Source of the DNA: Ricinus communis
Taxonomy: Eukaryota > Streptophyta > Magnoliopsida > Malpighiales > Euphorbiaceae
NCBI RefSeq assembly: GCF_019578655.1
Contig: NC_063258.1
Coordinates: forward strand, 4,447,283 to 4,511,282
Direction of reading: 5' to 3'
DNA length: 64,000 nt
Shown here: in pieces, positions 23,571-48,255 of the stretch
Layout: every line of letters begins with the position of its first letter
How positions within the stretch are numbered: position 1 is the first letter of the stretch
Made by a program: the position numbers and the translations under genes
Notes under the pieces: model-generated
What the model was told of the DNA's origin: nothing
Seen by the model: only the letters and a program-made list of their open reading frames with translations
The model's database searches: none

Positions 23571-24615
23571 TTTCGGCGAACCAGATCGATACGAACGCAG
23601 GTATGAAAATGCGATGCACACATAAGAAGACTTTAAATAAGTAACTATATTGTTAATTTATCGTTATTTTATGTCAAAGAAACCAAAAGACTGATTTTTG
23701 GTCCATGCACGGTCAATTTGGATTGTGCAGAGCTGAATCGATACTACACAAAGCCGATTGGCTGTATGCATAGCTAAATCATCTATGCATATAGTCGATC
23801 GACTTTATTGGTTAGGGCATAGTTTTTTTGCATTCTTTTCAAAAAATTACATATGTTTTGGACAAATAACATATATAATAAGTATATAAGTGATAGGAAA
23901 CAAGATTTAAAGCTAGAAAAATACCTCTCTAATAGTCAAAAACGCCCAGTGAGTATTCAATTTTGCCAAAAGAGGGATTTCCTCCAATTTGACAAGCCTA
24001 AGATCATTTTGGCAAAAAATCAGAAGTGAGAGCTTCTAATTAGGTCCGATTGAGGTGCATTATTTGGTTAAGAAATGAGAGAGAAATTAAAGGAGTGAAA
24101 AGGGATTTGAAAGAAAATTAGAAAGCGGACCTTTTTGGATATATAATCCAAGTTGAGAGTGGAGTTACGGGAACAATAAATGGGTAAAGTGAATGTTGAA
24201 TGGATAAAAGAATATGTATAGATCCTAAAAAAAGGCAAAAATGCCATTTTGGTCTTTGACCTACTAAAAGTTTTAGTCTCTGGATGGACTAGTTATCAAT
24301 ACAACTCTCCAAAAGACATCTGAAAGGACAATTTGCATCCCGAGGAAGAAATTTTGAAAAATTTATAATTTTAGTCCCTGACCTATAAAAATTAAATTTT
24401 AGTCCTTAAATGGGCCAACTACCAATATAACTTCCAGAAGATATCAATTGAGTCGGATTGCATCCTGAAGTGGGAATATTCAACCAAAAATAGTCAGAAA
24501 TGGAAAATTCCCAAATTGATCCAAAGTGGCAAATAAAGTATAATTACATTTAGAAGTGAAAAATAGCCAGAGGGAAGCCTCTGTAAATCAACATGCATGA
24601 TTCTCAAATTACACG

Positions 24616-24745
24616 CAAAGTCCTCCAAAACTCAAGCAGGCAAAGTCCTCAAGTCTCAAGAAGGCAAAGTCCTCAAAACTTAAGCAGACGAAGTCCTCAA
24701 GTTTCAAGTAGGCGAAGTCCTCAAAATTCAAGCAGGCATGGTCCC
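24616..24745. repeat. 24-bp tandem repeat, six units
   Basis: Units that begin CAAAGTCCTC or CGAAGTCCTC start at 24616, 24641, 24665, 24689, 24713 and (degenerate) 24737. The period is 24, with one 25-base step. Short tandem arrays just upstream of the 3' LTR are common in plant gypsy elements. Confidence 0.92.
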
Positions 24746-25450
24746 TACATCGAGTCAAATTTTATAATATCAAATTCAAGTTTATGGGGCATGGCCTTTA
24801 CAACTCATCAAGACACTCTTTTTCTATCATATCCTTAATGTCTATGATTTGTCTCAATTTACATAATCACATGCATGCTTATAAATTTAGACAAACCGGG
24901 AGCAGCTCTCAGCATCCATTTTTCGGATTCAGATATCAAAAGAATTACGGTAAACCTTATGATGAAAGTTACCGCTTTTCTCAAGTTTTAGAGACTGAGG
25001 GCGGACGAATTCGAGATTAGGGTTGAGAATGATTGAGTTAAGATCACTTATCTAGAATAAATTTAGATTTAATTGTCATAAAAAATTAAGTCTGAGAGAT
25101 GAAACGACAGTTTTTACAAGTGCAATGACTAAATCACAAAATTTTTAAACTTCGTTGCTCTCTAGAACAAAGAGCCGAATCACAGAGCCATCAGCTTAGT
25201 ATAGAGTCGACCGACTCTACACAGTGCCGATTGGCTTATTTTACCATTTGAATGTCATTTTCATGCATATTTTGATTTAAAATTATAAAAATAATGCAAA
25301 TAAGATTCTAAAAGATCTGTTAACTATAATTATTAGAATTTTAAAAGATTTTTATTTCTAATTTATTTGATATTAATGATAGATAAAGAACAATTTAAAT
25401 TTTTAATAAGAACTTATTTATTACTCTAGGGTTTTTCCTAACCTGAGCTC

Positions 25451-25460
25451 TATATATACA
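25451..25460 (+). promoter_or_regulatory. Possible TATA box of the repeat-bounded element
   Basis: TATATATACA sits in a relatively GC-richer setting (CCTGAGCTC just before it) and is followed by a gene-free leader-like stretch. This is what the U3/R border of an LTR looks like. If real, the LTR that contains copy B starts well upstream of 26410. AT-richness of the region makes a chance match possible. Confidence 0.3.
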
Positions 25461-26409
25461 TCATTAACTCTTAGGTCTAGGTTACCAACTCTTAGCAATT
25501 ATTAGCAAACCACCAATTATTCTCACAAAGCTAAAAAAAAAACCTACATTAAAAGAGCATAGAGAGTTTTTGGAAGTCACTAAGAAAAGAATTATACATT
25601 AGGAAATTTTTTAAGAATAATAGTAACTTTTCCAAATCTCAAGTAGCACTGGTTTCTCAACTCATCTTTAATTCAATGCTTTATCGTCTCGTGAGACTCG
25701 CAGAACAACCATCTAAGGTGACAGCCTGAAGATTCCCCTACATCTAGCATCATCAACATCATCTTTCCTATTAAACTGGTTCTTGTTCTCCTTTATGATT
25801 CTAGAAACATGATTAGGTATTCTTTTGTTTATTGCTTTCTTATGTGTTTTAAATGATAGAATATGATTTCTTGTGAATGAACATGCTTATAAACTATCGA
25901 GCATTGAATCTGATAATATGAACATTGCTAGGAATTGGATATGATAATAAGAACATGTAAGGTTTTGAATTTGTTAATATTTTTGCTTTTGGGTTTTAGA
26001 TTTGATTAGTCAAATGATTAGGTTGCATGCTGGATTTGTAGATTTTTTTTATATTTTTGTAATTAAGTTGGTCTTTAGGGTTCCATGATTAAAATCTGAA
26101 ATTTGCTGCTTTCATTTATTATCAGTTTTATTTTTAGAATTTGCATGATTTGCTTAGGGTTTCTACTTAATTTTAATCCTTTAAGTTTTTATTAGTTTCA
26201 TATGTTTTTAATTAATTTTTTTATCTCTTATGCATGTGGAATTAGCTTAGAGGCTATCGAATTGAGGAAAAACTGCAAAAAATGCCAATCAAAGCCCTAG
26301 AGCTTATCAACTATTCACCTCCTAGCCTTAACTCCGAGTCTTATATGAATGTTTAGGATATTTGTGTATTGTTACTTAGTTTTAGGTGTTTTATCTTTAA
26401 TTTCTTAGT

Positions 26410-26917
26410 TGTAAGAGGATTGTAATAGCTAGATTTAATTTCTTGCATTTTATTTTTGCTTTATTTTGGATACGTGCTAAATATATGCTATTTGATTGCC
26501 TAATTAAAATTGGACATATAGATTTTAGGCTAAAATTGAACTTTAACATGAAAATTATAGTCTATTAGGTTAATAAGATGGTATATTAGACTTAAATTTA
26601 AAATCCATATAGACTTAGTGGATTTTGCCATGTTTAATTGAACTAATTTAGCCATATTAATTTTAAGATCACATAATTGGATTCTTATCATAAAAAGTAG
26701 TCCATTTAGGATTAAAGATTTGAAATTTAAAGCATAATTTGTAATTGGGCTAGACTAAATAGGCTTTATACATAATTGATTAGTAAATTAGATTAATAAC
26801 TTTAAAAACGGATTAGGCTTAATAAAATAGGTTAAACTTATGTAGACCTCACATCTTGTAGTGCTTAATATGTAGAAATATAACTGTTGCATTTATAAGA
26901 AATAACCCATTAAATAA
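26410..26917. repeat. LTR-like direct repeat, copy B, left part
   Basis: Matches the first 510 bases of copy A at 21841. Examples are GATTGTAATAGCTAGATTTA against the same text with one change, GCCTAATTAAAATTGGACAT, and TTGTAGTGCTTAATATGTAG. The match breaks off at about 26917 where the MULE begins, and picks up again at 34953. Confidence 0.8.
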
Positions 26918-27455
26918 GAAATTTTTTTATAAATACTGAAAATAGTATACTTAATATTAATTATATAGTATCTTAAAGTTTATTTCAAAAACACTAACAG
27001 TTATAAAAGAAATTTCAGAAATATCAACTTCCTCTTCTATAATAAAAATATTAAAAATAAAGAAGAAATCAACAAAGAGTCAATTAAAATAAATAAAAAA
27101 TAAGTTGATTGATGCAACACTAATTCAGAAAATGATTTTGAATCCAAAATCGACAACTATATTAAAAAAAAAAACAGAAAGAAAGGTAAATTTTAGATCT
27201 CTAAAATGAAATTATAAATATCATAATGTTGCTTTGTTTCTCTTGAAATTCTTGTTTGTTTTGACCGATTTCATACTAATATTAATGAAGTCAACATATT
27301 TATAAGAATTTGAAAAACAAGGTAAACAACAAAACTAGAAAAAAATATTAATATGTTATTATAAAAATAACTAAAAATAAACCAAAAAGTAACATAACAG
27401 TGAAATATGTATATTGAATAAAATTATAAATTGAATTTTATTCTTTCAGGACATA

Positions 27456-29190
27456 TGAAGGCAATACCATTGTTCATTCAACATAATGAAAAATGGGATC
27501 AAAATATGAATTTTATAGACTTTGAAGTCAATGGTATTCTTATACAAAGAGACTGCAGTTTTGAAAATTTACTAGATATGATATCAAATCAACTCAAAAT
27601 CAAAAGAGAAAGAAAAGATGTTGCAGATTCAATATCAAGTTAAAAATGGTTATTCGCCATTAAAGATAGAAGATGATGCAAATCTATAATTTTATTTGGA
27701 GTTGAAGAAGAAAGAAATAGATTTTATAACTCTTTGCATTACTATTTTGGATAAAAGATTGCAAGATACATACTTTGGATCATGCTCAAGATCAAATAGA
27801 GAAATTACAAGAACTGCAGCAGCTATAGAAAATTCAATCCCTATAAGTATACAAAATTCAACAGCTGCAGATGAAGAAAATGGAATTAAAGATTGTATTA
27901 ATTTTACGAATCTTATAGGTAAAAGCATAATTGAACAAAACAACAAAATTGAAGAAGAAGAAGAAGAGGAAGAATATCAGACTATAAAATCTTCTATAAT
28001 ATGTAATATAAGACACACAAAAACCAAAGAAGGACAAATCTACAAAAGTAAGGAAACTTTCATAAAAGTATTGAGTATCTATGCTGTAAAGAACCATTTT
28101 CAATATAAAATAAAGAAATCATATCAATTGGGATATGTTGTGAAGTGTGTCGATCAAAAGTGCAGCTGGTACTTGAGAGTATTAAGAAATAGTAGGACAA
28201 ACATGCTTGTAGTTAGAAAATTCAACAAAAGTCATAGTTGTCCTCTGAAAATTAGGATGAGCAACAACTACCAAACAACTTCAAGTGTTATCGTAGATTA
28301 TATCGGATAATATATCTGAGTACAAAAATCATATACACTCCATTAGACATTAGTAGAGATATAAAAGAAAAATATGGTATTACTTTTAATTATGTATAAA
28401 CATAGAGAAAGAATGAGAAAGCAATGGGGGAAATAAGTAGTAAACCAAAAAATTCTTATTCAATGATTTCAAGTTTTTTACATATGTTGATGGAAAAAAA
28501 ATTCGGATAAATTATTGAGTTGAAAATAAAAGACAATAGTACTTTTCTGTATGAATTTATTGCTCTTGATGCTTTGATAAAAGGCTGGATACACTGCAAA
28601 CCTATTATGGTAGTTGCTGGAACTTTTTTAAAGCAAAATATGGAGGAACACTTCTTTTGGCAGTAACATAGGATGGTGTTGGCAAGATCTTTTCTCTCGC
28701 ATTTTGCGTAGTTGACTCTGAGAATGATGCATCTTGAGAATGGTTGTTTATAAGAATAAGAAAAACATTTGGCTATAAAGAAAGTATGTGCATAATTTCT
28801 GACAAGCATGAAAGCATAAAAACAGTGATAAAAAAAGATATACATGAGCTACCATGTCTGCATGCTATTGCAATATTGAAGGAAATGAATCAAGACCATT
28901 ATGAATATTGTTAAGGTTTTTATAAAAAAGAGAAATTGATAAACACATATGAAGCAAAGTAAATCCAATAGAAAATTAAAGCACATAAGATATACCAATT
29001 GAGGTGAAAGAAATACTTGTTTTTCCATTGGAATGAAGAATTAAAGCTGGAAGACCTAAGAAAAAGAATTAAAGCTGCATGAGAGATCAAAATTCAAAAC
29101 AAATATGGAAAATGCAGGCAATTTGGACAAAACCGAAAGACATGCAGAAGTCAACGAAAAAAACTTATCAAACACTATTTTTAGACAATG
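27456..29190 (+). pseudogene. MULE (MuDR-type) transposase relic
   Basis: Domains in order: an N-terminal PB1-like region from ATG 27456 (VNGILIQRDCSFENLLDMI), an acidic linker, and the MuDR N-terminal domain with CVDQKCSWYLRV and HSCPLK at 28000-28250. Next is the MULE catalytic region at 28590-28840 (CKPIMVVAGTFLKQ, IFSLAFCVVDSENDAS, CIISDKHESI). A SWIM remnant LPCLHAIAILKEMN lies at 28850-28890, and a C-terminal knuckle (KCRQFGQNRKTC) near 29115. The first catalytic Asp of VDGTF is Ala. The usual stretch between DKHESI and the SWIM motif, which holds the catalytic Glu, is missing. Stops and frameshifts follow 28310. Confidence 0.87.
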
Positions 29191-29199
29191 AGATAATAC

Positions 29200-30239
29200 T
29201 AATATTGCTAGGTTGATTAATATTATTCTTGTTCATTTTACAACTTTTAAAGTGATTTCACAGAAATTATGAAAAGATAATTTTGATCACTTTGATCAAA
29301 AGTTCTAGTACGTTGGTTTCTAGTTGATTTTCATTTTATTTTTGGTTGATCTATAGGTAAACAAAAAAAAAAGACTATAACCTTTAAATGATAAAAACAT
29401 TATAAAATTAAAGTACTAAAAAAATAAATATTATGCCGCATATATTTATAAAGTTTTTAAATGCATAAATTGATTTATTTTTTGTAATTTTTTTGTGAAT
29501 TGATAATTTATTTTATATTCATTTTTAATTATGCAAATCTAAAAAGAACCATTTGCATCATCCAAAAACTATCGATGCATATATATAAACTTAGATAAAT
29601 TGGATTTCGATAATAAACAATTATACAATTTTGAAATTCATTTAATCATTTCAAAATAATTTCGAAACATCAAATCTGAAAATATAAAGATCCAAGAAAT
29701 TCAAAATAAAAAAGTTTTTAGTTATATAAAAGTAAACAAAAAAGAAAACTAAAAAGCAATTATCAACAAAAAAATCAAATAGAAATCAACCAAAATACAA
29801 CATTCTGAAAGGAAAAAATATTATTATTACTAAAAAATCATTCAATCCAATCATGAACTTAAAAAAGAAAAAATAAACATATTAAAGAAAACTCATAACA
29901 TAAAATATATAAATTAGAAAAATATAAATAATGCATTAAAATATTTACAAAGATATTAAAAACTACTAAAACATAAAATAACTAACTACTAAACTAAAAA
30001 TAAAAATATAATGTATCAACAAACTAATAAAATCCATCTAAGTCTACAAATTTAAATTATAAAATATAAACAAACTATAATAGCAACAATAATATGCTAC
30101 TACATTTGCCTTTGCTTTTCTTTTTCTCTTTTTCAAATCATTCATACTCTTCAATCTTCGAGGCACTTCATACTCACTTTCAATACCAGAATCTTCCTTT
30201 CGTTTAGCGTAGGTGTACAACAATATAACAAGTTTACTT
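29200..30239. other. AT-rich spacer between the two MULE genes
   Basis: No coding pattern seen beyond the tails of the two flanking genes, which converge here. It probably holds their 3' untranslated regions. Confidence 0.5.
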
Positions 30240-33200
30240 TAGTGAATTTCAATATTAAAATCAGCAACATATATTTTTTTGCCAAGAATGAAATATTCAA
30301 CAAAGAAAAATATAAATATACCACAATCACTGCAAAATTATTTTAGGTTAAAAAAAAATCAAAAAACCTAAAATGAAAAATAGAAATAAAAAATAATAAA
30401 AGATTACTTGTCCACTTGAGTAGGTAAACCATCAACCATTCACACATCAAACGGATGACTAAAGATTCCGCTCCGTAAACACCAACATGAGAATCAATAT
30501 AACTTCTTCCAAAGAATGTTTCTAGCTTAGCAAAATAATAAGACAAAGTATATTATAAGGTTCAACTACTTCAGCAGCAACCTATCATTCCTACCAGACC
30601 TTAAAGAATTATAAACAAAAATGCATATATCTATAAAACACAATAACGCGAGCAACCAATATTTTTCACTCTTAATAAACATAGGAAAAAATACATGATT
30701 AACATCTAACCAAAGAGTATTGCAGTATATATAGTAGCCTTGAATATACTTAACTACTAACTCATCAACATAAATTACTGATTCAATATTATCACTCTTG
30801 AAATATGACGCATATATATTTTATATGTGTTGATCAAACAAATTATTAGTGGTGAACTTGACATTGTACATACTAAAATATTTTATCTTCTTTTTTAAAT
30901 AATAAAATTAAATAGATATATACTGTAAAAATAAAAAAAAATAAAAAAACAACACAAAAATAATAGATTAGCAAAAAATAAACTTTAAAGAAACCTATAA
31001 AATACAAAAGATAAACAAACTTACAAAACTAGAAATGGGTTGGCCACCATACTGCAAAGCATGAAACCATATCTTGATATATTCAATCAACTCCAAGATT
31101 TAATGCTAGAGAAATCAAATTGTCTACATCAGAATATAATTTCTTGCTACAAAAAAAAAGTAAAGAATAATTCACAAAAAAAATATAAACACAAAGATAA
31201 ACAGTAAAGGAAGATAATTATTTCGCTTGTTTATCCCTTTATCGAGCCATAAATCAAAAGCTTTATGATCCTCAAAATTTGGTTTCTCACCAAAACTAGT
31301 GGAGATAAACTACTAACAATAGACTTTCGTTCCTTAAAATCCAAATCTAAAGAAGAATCAAATTCATTCAAAAATATGGAAATTTCATGAAAAATTTGGC
31401 TTAATTTGCCCTTTTTGTAAGTTCAGAGTTGTAATAGAACATGGTTGAACATTAGGATCTATATAAGGAACAACCTCTCTAGATTCAATAGGAGGTGCCT
31501 TGAAAAAAAAATAGAATTTTTTTTTTTAAAAAGAGTTAAAAATAAAATATAACTAAAATTACTAAAAAACAATTAGACATAAATAAAAAAACAATAATAA
31601 GCAAACAAAACAAATTACTTTAGTTCCCTTGGAAGCAATAGCTGAATTAACAATGAAATTAATATGATCAAGAAATTTTGAATCAAAATTTTTATCACTA
31701 TCGAGTTCTCAAATACCTCCCTTTTTGCCAAATATTTTATCAACATGACTTATACCACAACCATCAATTACTCTCCTCTATCCATAAATTACCACCATCG
31801 GCGACATTTTTATCATCACCACCAACAACATATGTATCATCTGAATTTGCAACATTATCATCAGTGTCATCACCATCTTTTCCATTACTATCTTATGCAT
31901 CATCATCACTGCCGCCATCATCATCATCACTATCTTCATCTTCTTCATTTGTTTCTGTTTTATATTTCTTTTTATTGTCTTTACTGTTACCTTCAATATC
32001 AACATTAATATTTTGTTACATTCTTTCTCAGAATTTTCATGAGTATCAATATCAGAAACCTAAATAAATTACATATTCAAATTTAATTAAAAATAAAGTA
32101 AAAAAAAACCATAAATAAACCATAAAACAATGAAATATTAACTATTATTCAATACTTTAATAACCTCATTATCAACAACTCTTATATCTTCACTATACTT
32201 CTCGATAGACTGTTGAGAAAAAGAAAAAATAACCAAAAATATAGTTTACAAATTAAATTAAAAGATACAGTAAAAATAATTAGATAAAATCCATAAAACA
32301 ACAAAATATTTACTATTATTCAATACCTTAACGATCTCATTATCATCAGTTCTTGTCTCTTCATTAAACTTCTCAATAGGCTATTGAAAAAAAAAAGAAA
32401 AAAAAGAAAAAATAAATTAAAACAAGTAAATACAAAATAAAATAAATTGAATAAAAAAATTAACAATACCTCAAAATCCTTATCAACAAAAGTAGAACTA
32501 TGAATTTCACCTATCTGCAACTTAGAATTAATAAAACTCAATGAATTAAACAACTCAATTAATTTCTGTTCAACATAATTCTTATGAGATGAGAAATCTA
32601 CAATAATATTTTGCTCCAAAAATAGCTTAAAAGAAGAAAAATCATAAGAGAGTTTCTTTTGCTTGTCGTAAAATTTGGTCAGCTGCTTCTTAATCTCATA
32701 ATTTGATATAACAACTTCTGATTCTCTCGAAATAGACACTCTAGTAGCTCTTAAGCGGATAGAAATTTCGAAATTATTATCATCGTCATCTTGTTCATAA
32801 CACTTTTCTCAACAACAATCGCTTTACCCTTACTGAAAAATTCTTCTAATTTCAAGTTTAATTTTTTATCAGCAGTGGAACTTAAATTTTTCAATATTAG
32901 CTATAAAAAAAAATTAAAAATTAAAAATCAGTATAAACATAAACAAAATAATATAAATAACAAAAGGAAAAATTAATTTTTTAACATAAATAACAAACAA
33001 ATTTCTCTAAAAATTACTATAAATTGATTGTAGAGATGTTGACCAATTTAAAATATGCGGAAGACTAAGATGATTGTCCTTTAAAATAGCAAACTTCCCA
33101 CTAACATGAGGGCAACACTCAAACAACCAAATACGTAAGGCTAATGGAAAACCACTCAACCTATAAAATGACTTATCCCATTGTTCTTCACTCTATCAAT

Positions 33201-33800
33201 CTTCCCTTTTAAAGATTCCAAAGTATAATTGAAAACATTCTTACTCCAAGTATAATTGTCAAATCTTTTACAATAAAAAATATCTATATCCTCCTTACAA
33301 ACAAGTCTTTCCTTAGGAGAAGAAAACAAAAACAAGTGAACAAAATACAAAACAACAAGTTTAATAGCATCCACATCGCACTCTCATTTTTGGGAAATAA
33401 AACAATCTTCAATATCTTACTTCTTAACTTTATTCACACCACCAAAATACTTGCTCAATAATATAATTTTGCCACTAACAAAAGAAAGATTATTTATGTT
33501 CCCAACACAATCTAATTTAGTAATAAGAGCAAAATCTTGAATAGAAAATTTTAAACACTTTCCACCAACACAACACCACAACTCATTACCATGAGGTTGC
33601 TCTAACTCCCTAACCAACAAATAATATACAAGCTAAGGTTGGAATTTATAGTCAAGCATATCAAGAAAATAACGAAAATAAGTTTTTCTAAATAGTTCAA
33701 GTTGAGCATCTGACAGTTTTGACTTCAAATTCAGCAATACCTCATCTCACATATCTTGTTCTAAAATGTTCATTTGATGATGCTTTAAGTTCCCAAATCT
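30240..33800 (-). pseudogene. DUF1985 and Ulp1-like (C48) cysteine protease gene relic
   Basis: Read on the minus strand. DUF1985 spans 33800-33005: LVRELEQPHGNELWCCVGGK, then DAIKLVVLYFVHLFLF, then SGFPLALRIWLFECCPHVSG. A low-complexity charged part follows (32740-31640, with an Asp-rich run near 31920-31780). The C48 protease region lies at 31100-30240: VNHVFFPMFIKSEKYWLLAL, VYNSL, and DCGIFIFFFVEYFILGKK. Family members cut SUMO-type conjugates with a His-Asp-Cys triad. Here the His before Trp is Tyr (30661-30659), the Asp of YDS is Asn (30610-30608), and Cys (30325-30323) remains. Introns and stops were not fully resolved. A segment at 34500-34340 may be its 5' exon. Confidence 0.78.
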
Positions 33801-34952
33801 ACAATATAAAGAAAAAAGATTAGTAAATAAAAGATAGAAATAAATAAAAACCAAACAAAAAAACAAAGGATAAATAAAAAATAAACAGTAAAACAACAAA
33901 CTAAATAATAAATAATCTATAACATAACAAAATATAAATCAATAAAAATAAAAAATAAATAATAAATTACAAAATTTTCAAAAAACAATATGCTGAAAAC
34001 ATAAACAATAAAATGATAAAAAAACAAAAAATAACAATAAAGAAAATTGTAGCATAATTAAAAAAATAAATGAAAACATAAAATAACAACAACATAAACT
34101 AGAGTATAAAAAAATAAAAACTATAAAACAACAAATAGAAATCTAAACATTAATACTCGATCAATAGTTTCTACAACATACAAACCCTAAGCTAATTATT
34201 ATATGTTAAATCAATTAAGAATAATTATATAATAATAAACTTTAATATCTAAATTTATGTCATTATATGCATATAATTTCTAACATTAATAACATAAAAA
34301 TTTGAATATAAATAAAAAAAGCTAGATAAATACCTCAGAACTACTTTTTCTCGTCTCTTTAACATCAATTTTATTCCTCTTTGAACTCCTACAAATAACC
34401 AAAAGGAAAAGCAAGAAAATCTCTCCTCCTACAAGACTTCTTTTTAGATTTATAAGAGAAGAAGAAAAAGCAATGTCTTTCTTTTTAGAATCTTATATAT
34501 CTTATTTACTCTTCAAACCTTTACTATATTCCTTATTCGAAGAACTAGCAACACATTTCTTACCTATTTCATTATAATGAACTGAAATACCGTCTTTAGC
34601 AATTGGAAACTTCAATATTTTCAAGATTTGGGAAGTGCTTTTAGGTATTGGAGATTTGATTAAACAAGTGCAAACCATAATAATACTAAAAAAAACTGTC
34701 ATAAAAGAACACATTCATACAAAATCAAATCACCCATGCACTGAAAGAACAATGGGAAAAAAGGAAAATTTTTTTGCAGAGCTTAGAATGAGGAAATCGT
34801 GCACAAGAATGAAAGTAATGGAAGAAGAGAATGAAAACCGTAAAAAAGAAATAAAAAATTTAAAAAATGTAAAAAAAACTGACACCGTAAAGACATAAAA
34901 GCTACAGTAAAAATAAAATATTTTTAAAAGTTACCGTATTTGTGAAATTTTC

Positions 34953-35205
34953 TTTAAAATTAAAAACAAAGAAATACAAATAAAAAAGTTGGCTTCTGGA
35001 TCTATCTCTGAATTTATGGCGTAAACTTCTTTATAGATTCGAAAAACGTCACTCATTAGTAAAAATGTCCCAGTGAATTACCTAGGTATCCTATTTTCGC
35101 GTTAGTCTTTGTGACTAGTTAGCACGTTCCATATTAGATTGAAAAATCTTACAGTACCATAGTCACTAAAAATATTTGGGTGTGTGCCAAAAATCGCCGC
35201 CCGTA
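34953..35205. repeat. LTR-like direct repeat, copy B, right part
   Basis: Continues the match with copy A (22350-22602) after the MULE: AAAAGTTGGCTTCTGGATCT, TGTCCCAGTGAATTA, GACTAGTTAGCACG and GCCGCCCGTA. After the end the sequence reads TTATT; the five bases before copy A are TTAGT, a near match but not a certain target duplication. Confidence 0.78.
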
Positions 35206-35943
35206 TTATTTTATTTTAATAAAAAAATTATAGCCAGTACTTTTAATTTAGAAATTACAAGATTATATTTTTTATTTTAATATTTTATTTAGATTTAGAG
35301 ATCCCGCATTCAAATTATTTATTATTAAATTAAAAGATTCATATGTTACTTATAACTTATATTATATACTGGTAAGAATTTATTGATGTGAAAAACTCTT
35401 ATAGTACATATATAGACTAATTTATATTAGATAACAAATAGTAATTTAATACTTTATAAACATATTATATGTACTATGGTTTATTTATTTATTTTATTTT
35501 CTTGATTCGTAGTAATAATATTAATTTATTTATATTTTCTAAATACTAAAAGTACATTACTTTAATAGGAATGGATTGGGTTTGGCAAGCGTGGATACAA
35601 GAAATGTGCATGGTGTAGATCGATCTGATTTACCCGGACCAAAGCCAGGCTGGGCCTGCCCAGAGATCAAGAGTAGGAGAAATTCTGTAAACGCCTAACT
35701 GGAAACCCATATGATCGGTCGTCTCGTCGCCTTGGAACAATCGCGAAATCGGAGCTCGGAGCCCCGTGTCTGGTTTCGAACACACATGACGACTGCTGAC
35801 TGATGACCCAACTCTTTTTTATTTTTCTTTAAAAGTTTGTTTTAAAGACCTTGTTTGGCTACAGTTTAGGAGCAGTTTTTAAAGCTCTAAATAGTGTTAA
35901 CTTTTCCAGATCATAGAAAAAAGAAAATAGTAGATAGGAAAAG
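35206..35943. other. Upstream region of the UBP gene
   Basis: AT-rich to about 35560, then a GC-richer part (35570-35800) leading to the start codon at 35944. The GC-richer part probably contains the promoter and 5' leader. No specific element can be named with confidence. Confidence 0.5.

Positions 35944-48255
<12,312 letters not shown>

Larger units (their letters stand above)
23571..26409. other. Non-coding interior of the repeat-bounded element
   Basis: No domain recognised. It contains internally repeated text resembling the untranslated parts of plant gypsy elements. Two related blocks reading AATGCCATTTTGGTCTTTGA / TTTTAGTCCCTGACC lie near 24250 and 24370, and the phrase GCCGATTGGCT recurs near 23755 and 25230. 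The 24-bp repeat array (24616-24745) and a possible promoter (25451) are inside. An open frame at 24593-24838 merely runs through the repeat array. Confidence 0.5.
26918..34952. mobile_element. Mutator-like element carrying an Ulp1/DUF1985 gene, inserted in the LTR-like repeat
   Basis: About 8 kb lies exactly where copy B of the LTR-like repeat is interrupted, so the borders come from comparison with copy A. The ends show a weak inverted match: GAAATTTTTTTATAAATACTG on the left, GAAAATTTCACAAATACGG read inward from the right. No clean 9-bp target duplication is visible. Inside, a MULE transposase relic reads rightward (27456-29190) and a DUF1985/C48-protease-like gene reads leftward (33800-30240). 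Plant MULE lineages that carry Ulp1-like protease genes are known. Both genes are broken here, so the element is dead. Confidence 0.82.

Noticed and set aside
31745..32008. His/Tyr-rich plus-strand and Met-rich minus-strand frames
   Set aside because: They are other-frame readings of the Asp-rich linker of the DUF1985/Ulp1-like gene.
34635..34898. An 87-codon plus-strand frame near the MULE right end as a third MULE gene
   Set aside because: Lys/Glu-rich composition without a recognised domain, and it overlaps a possible 5' exon of the opposed gene.
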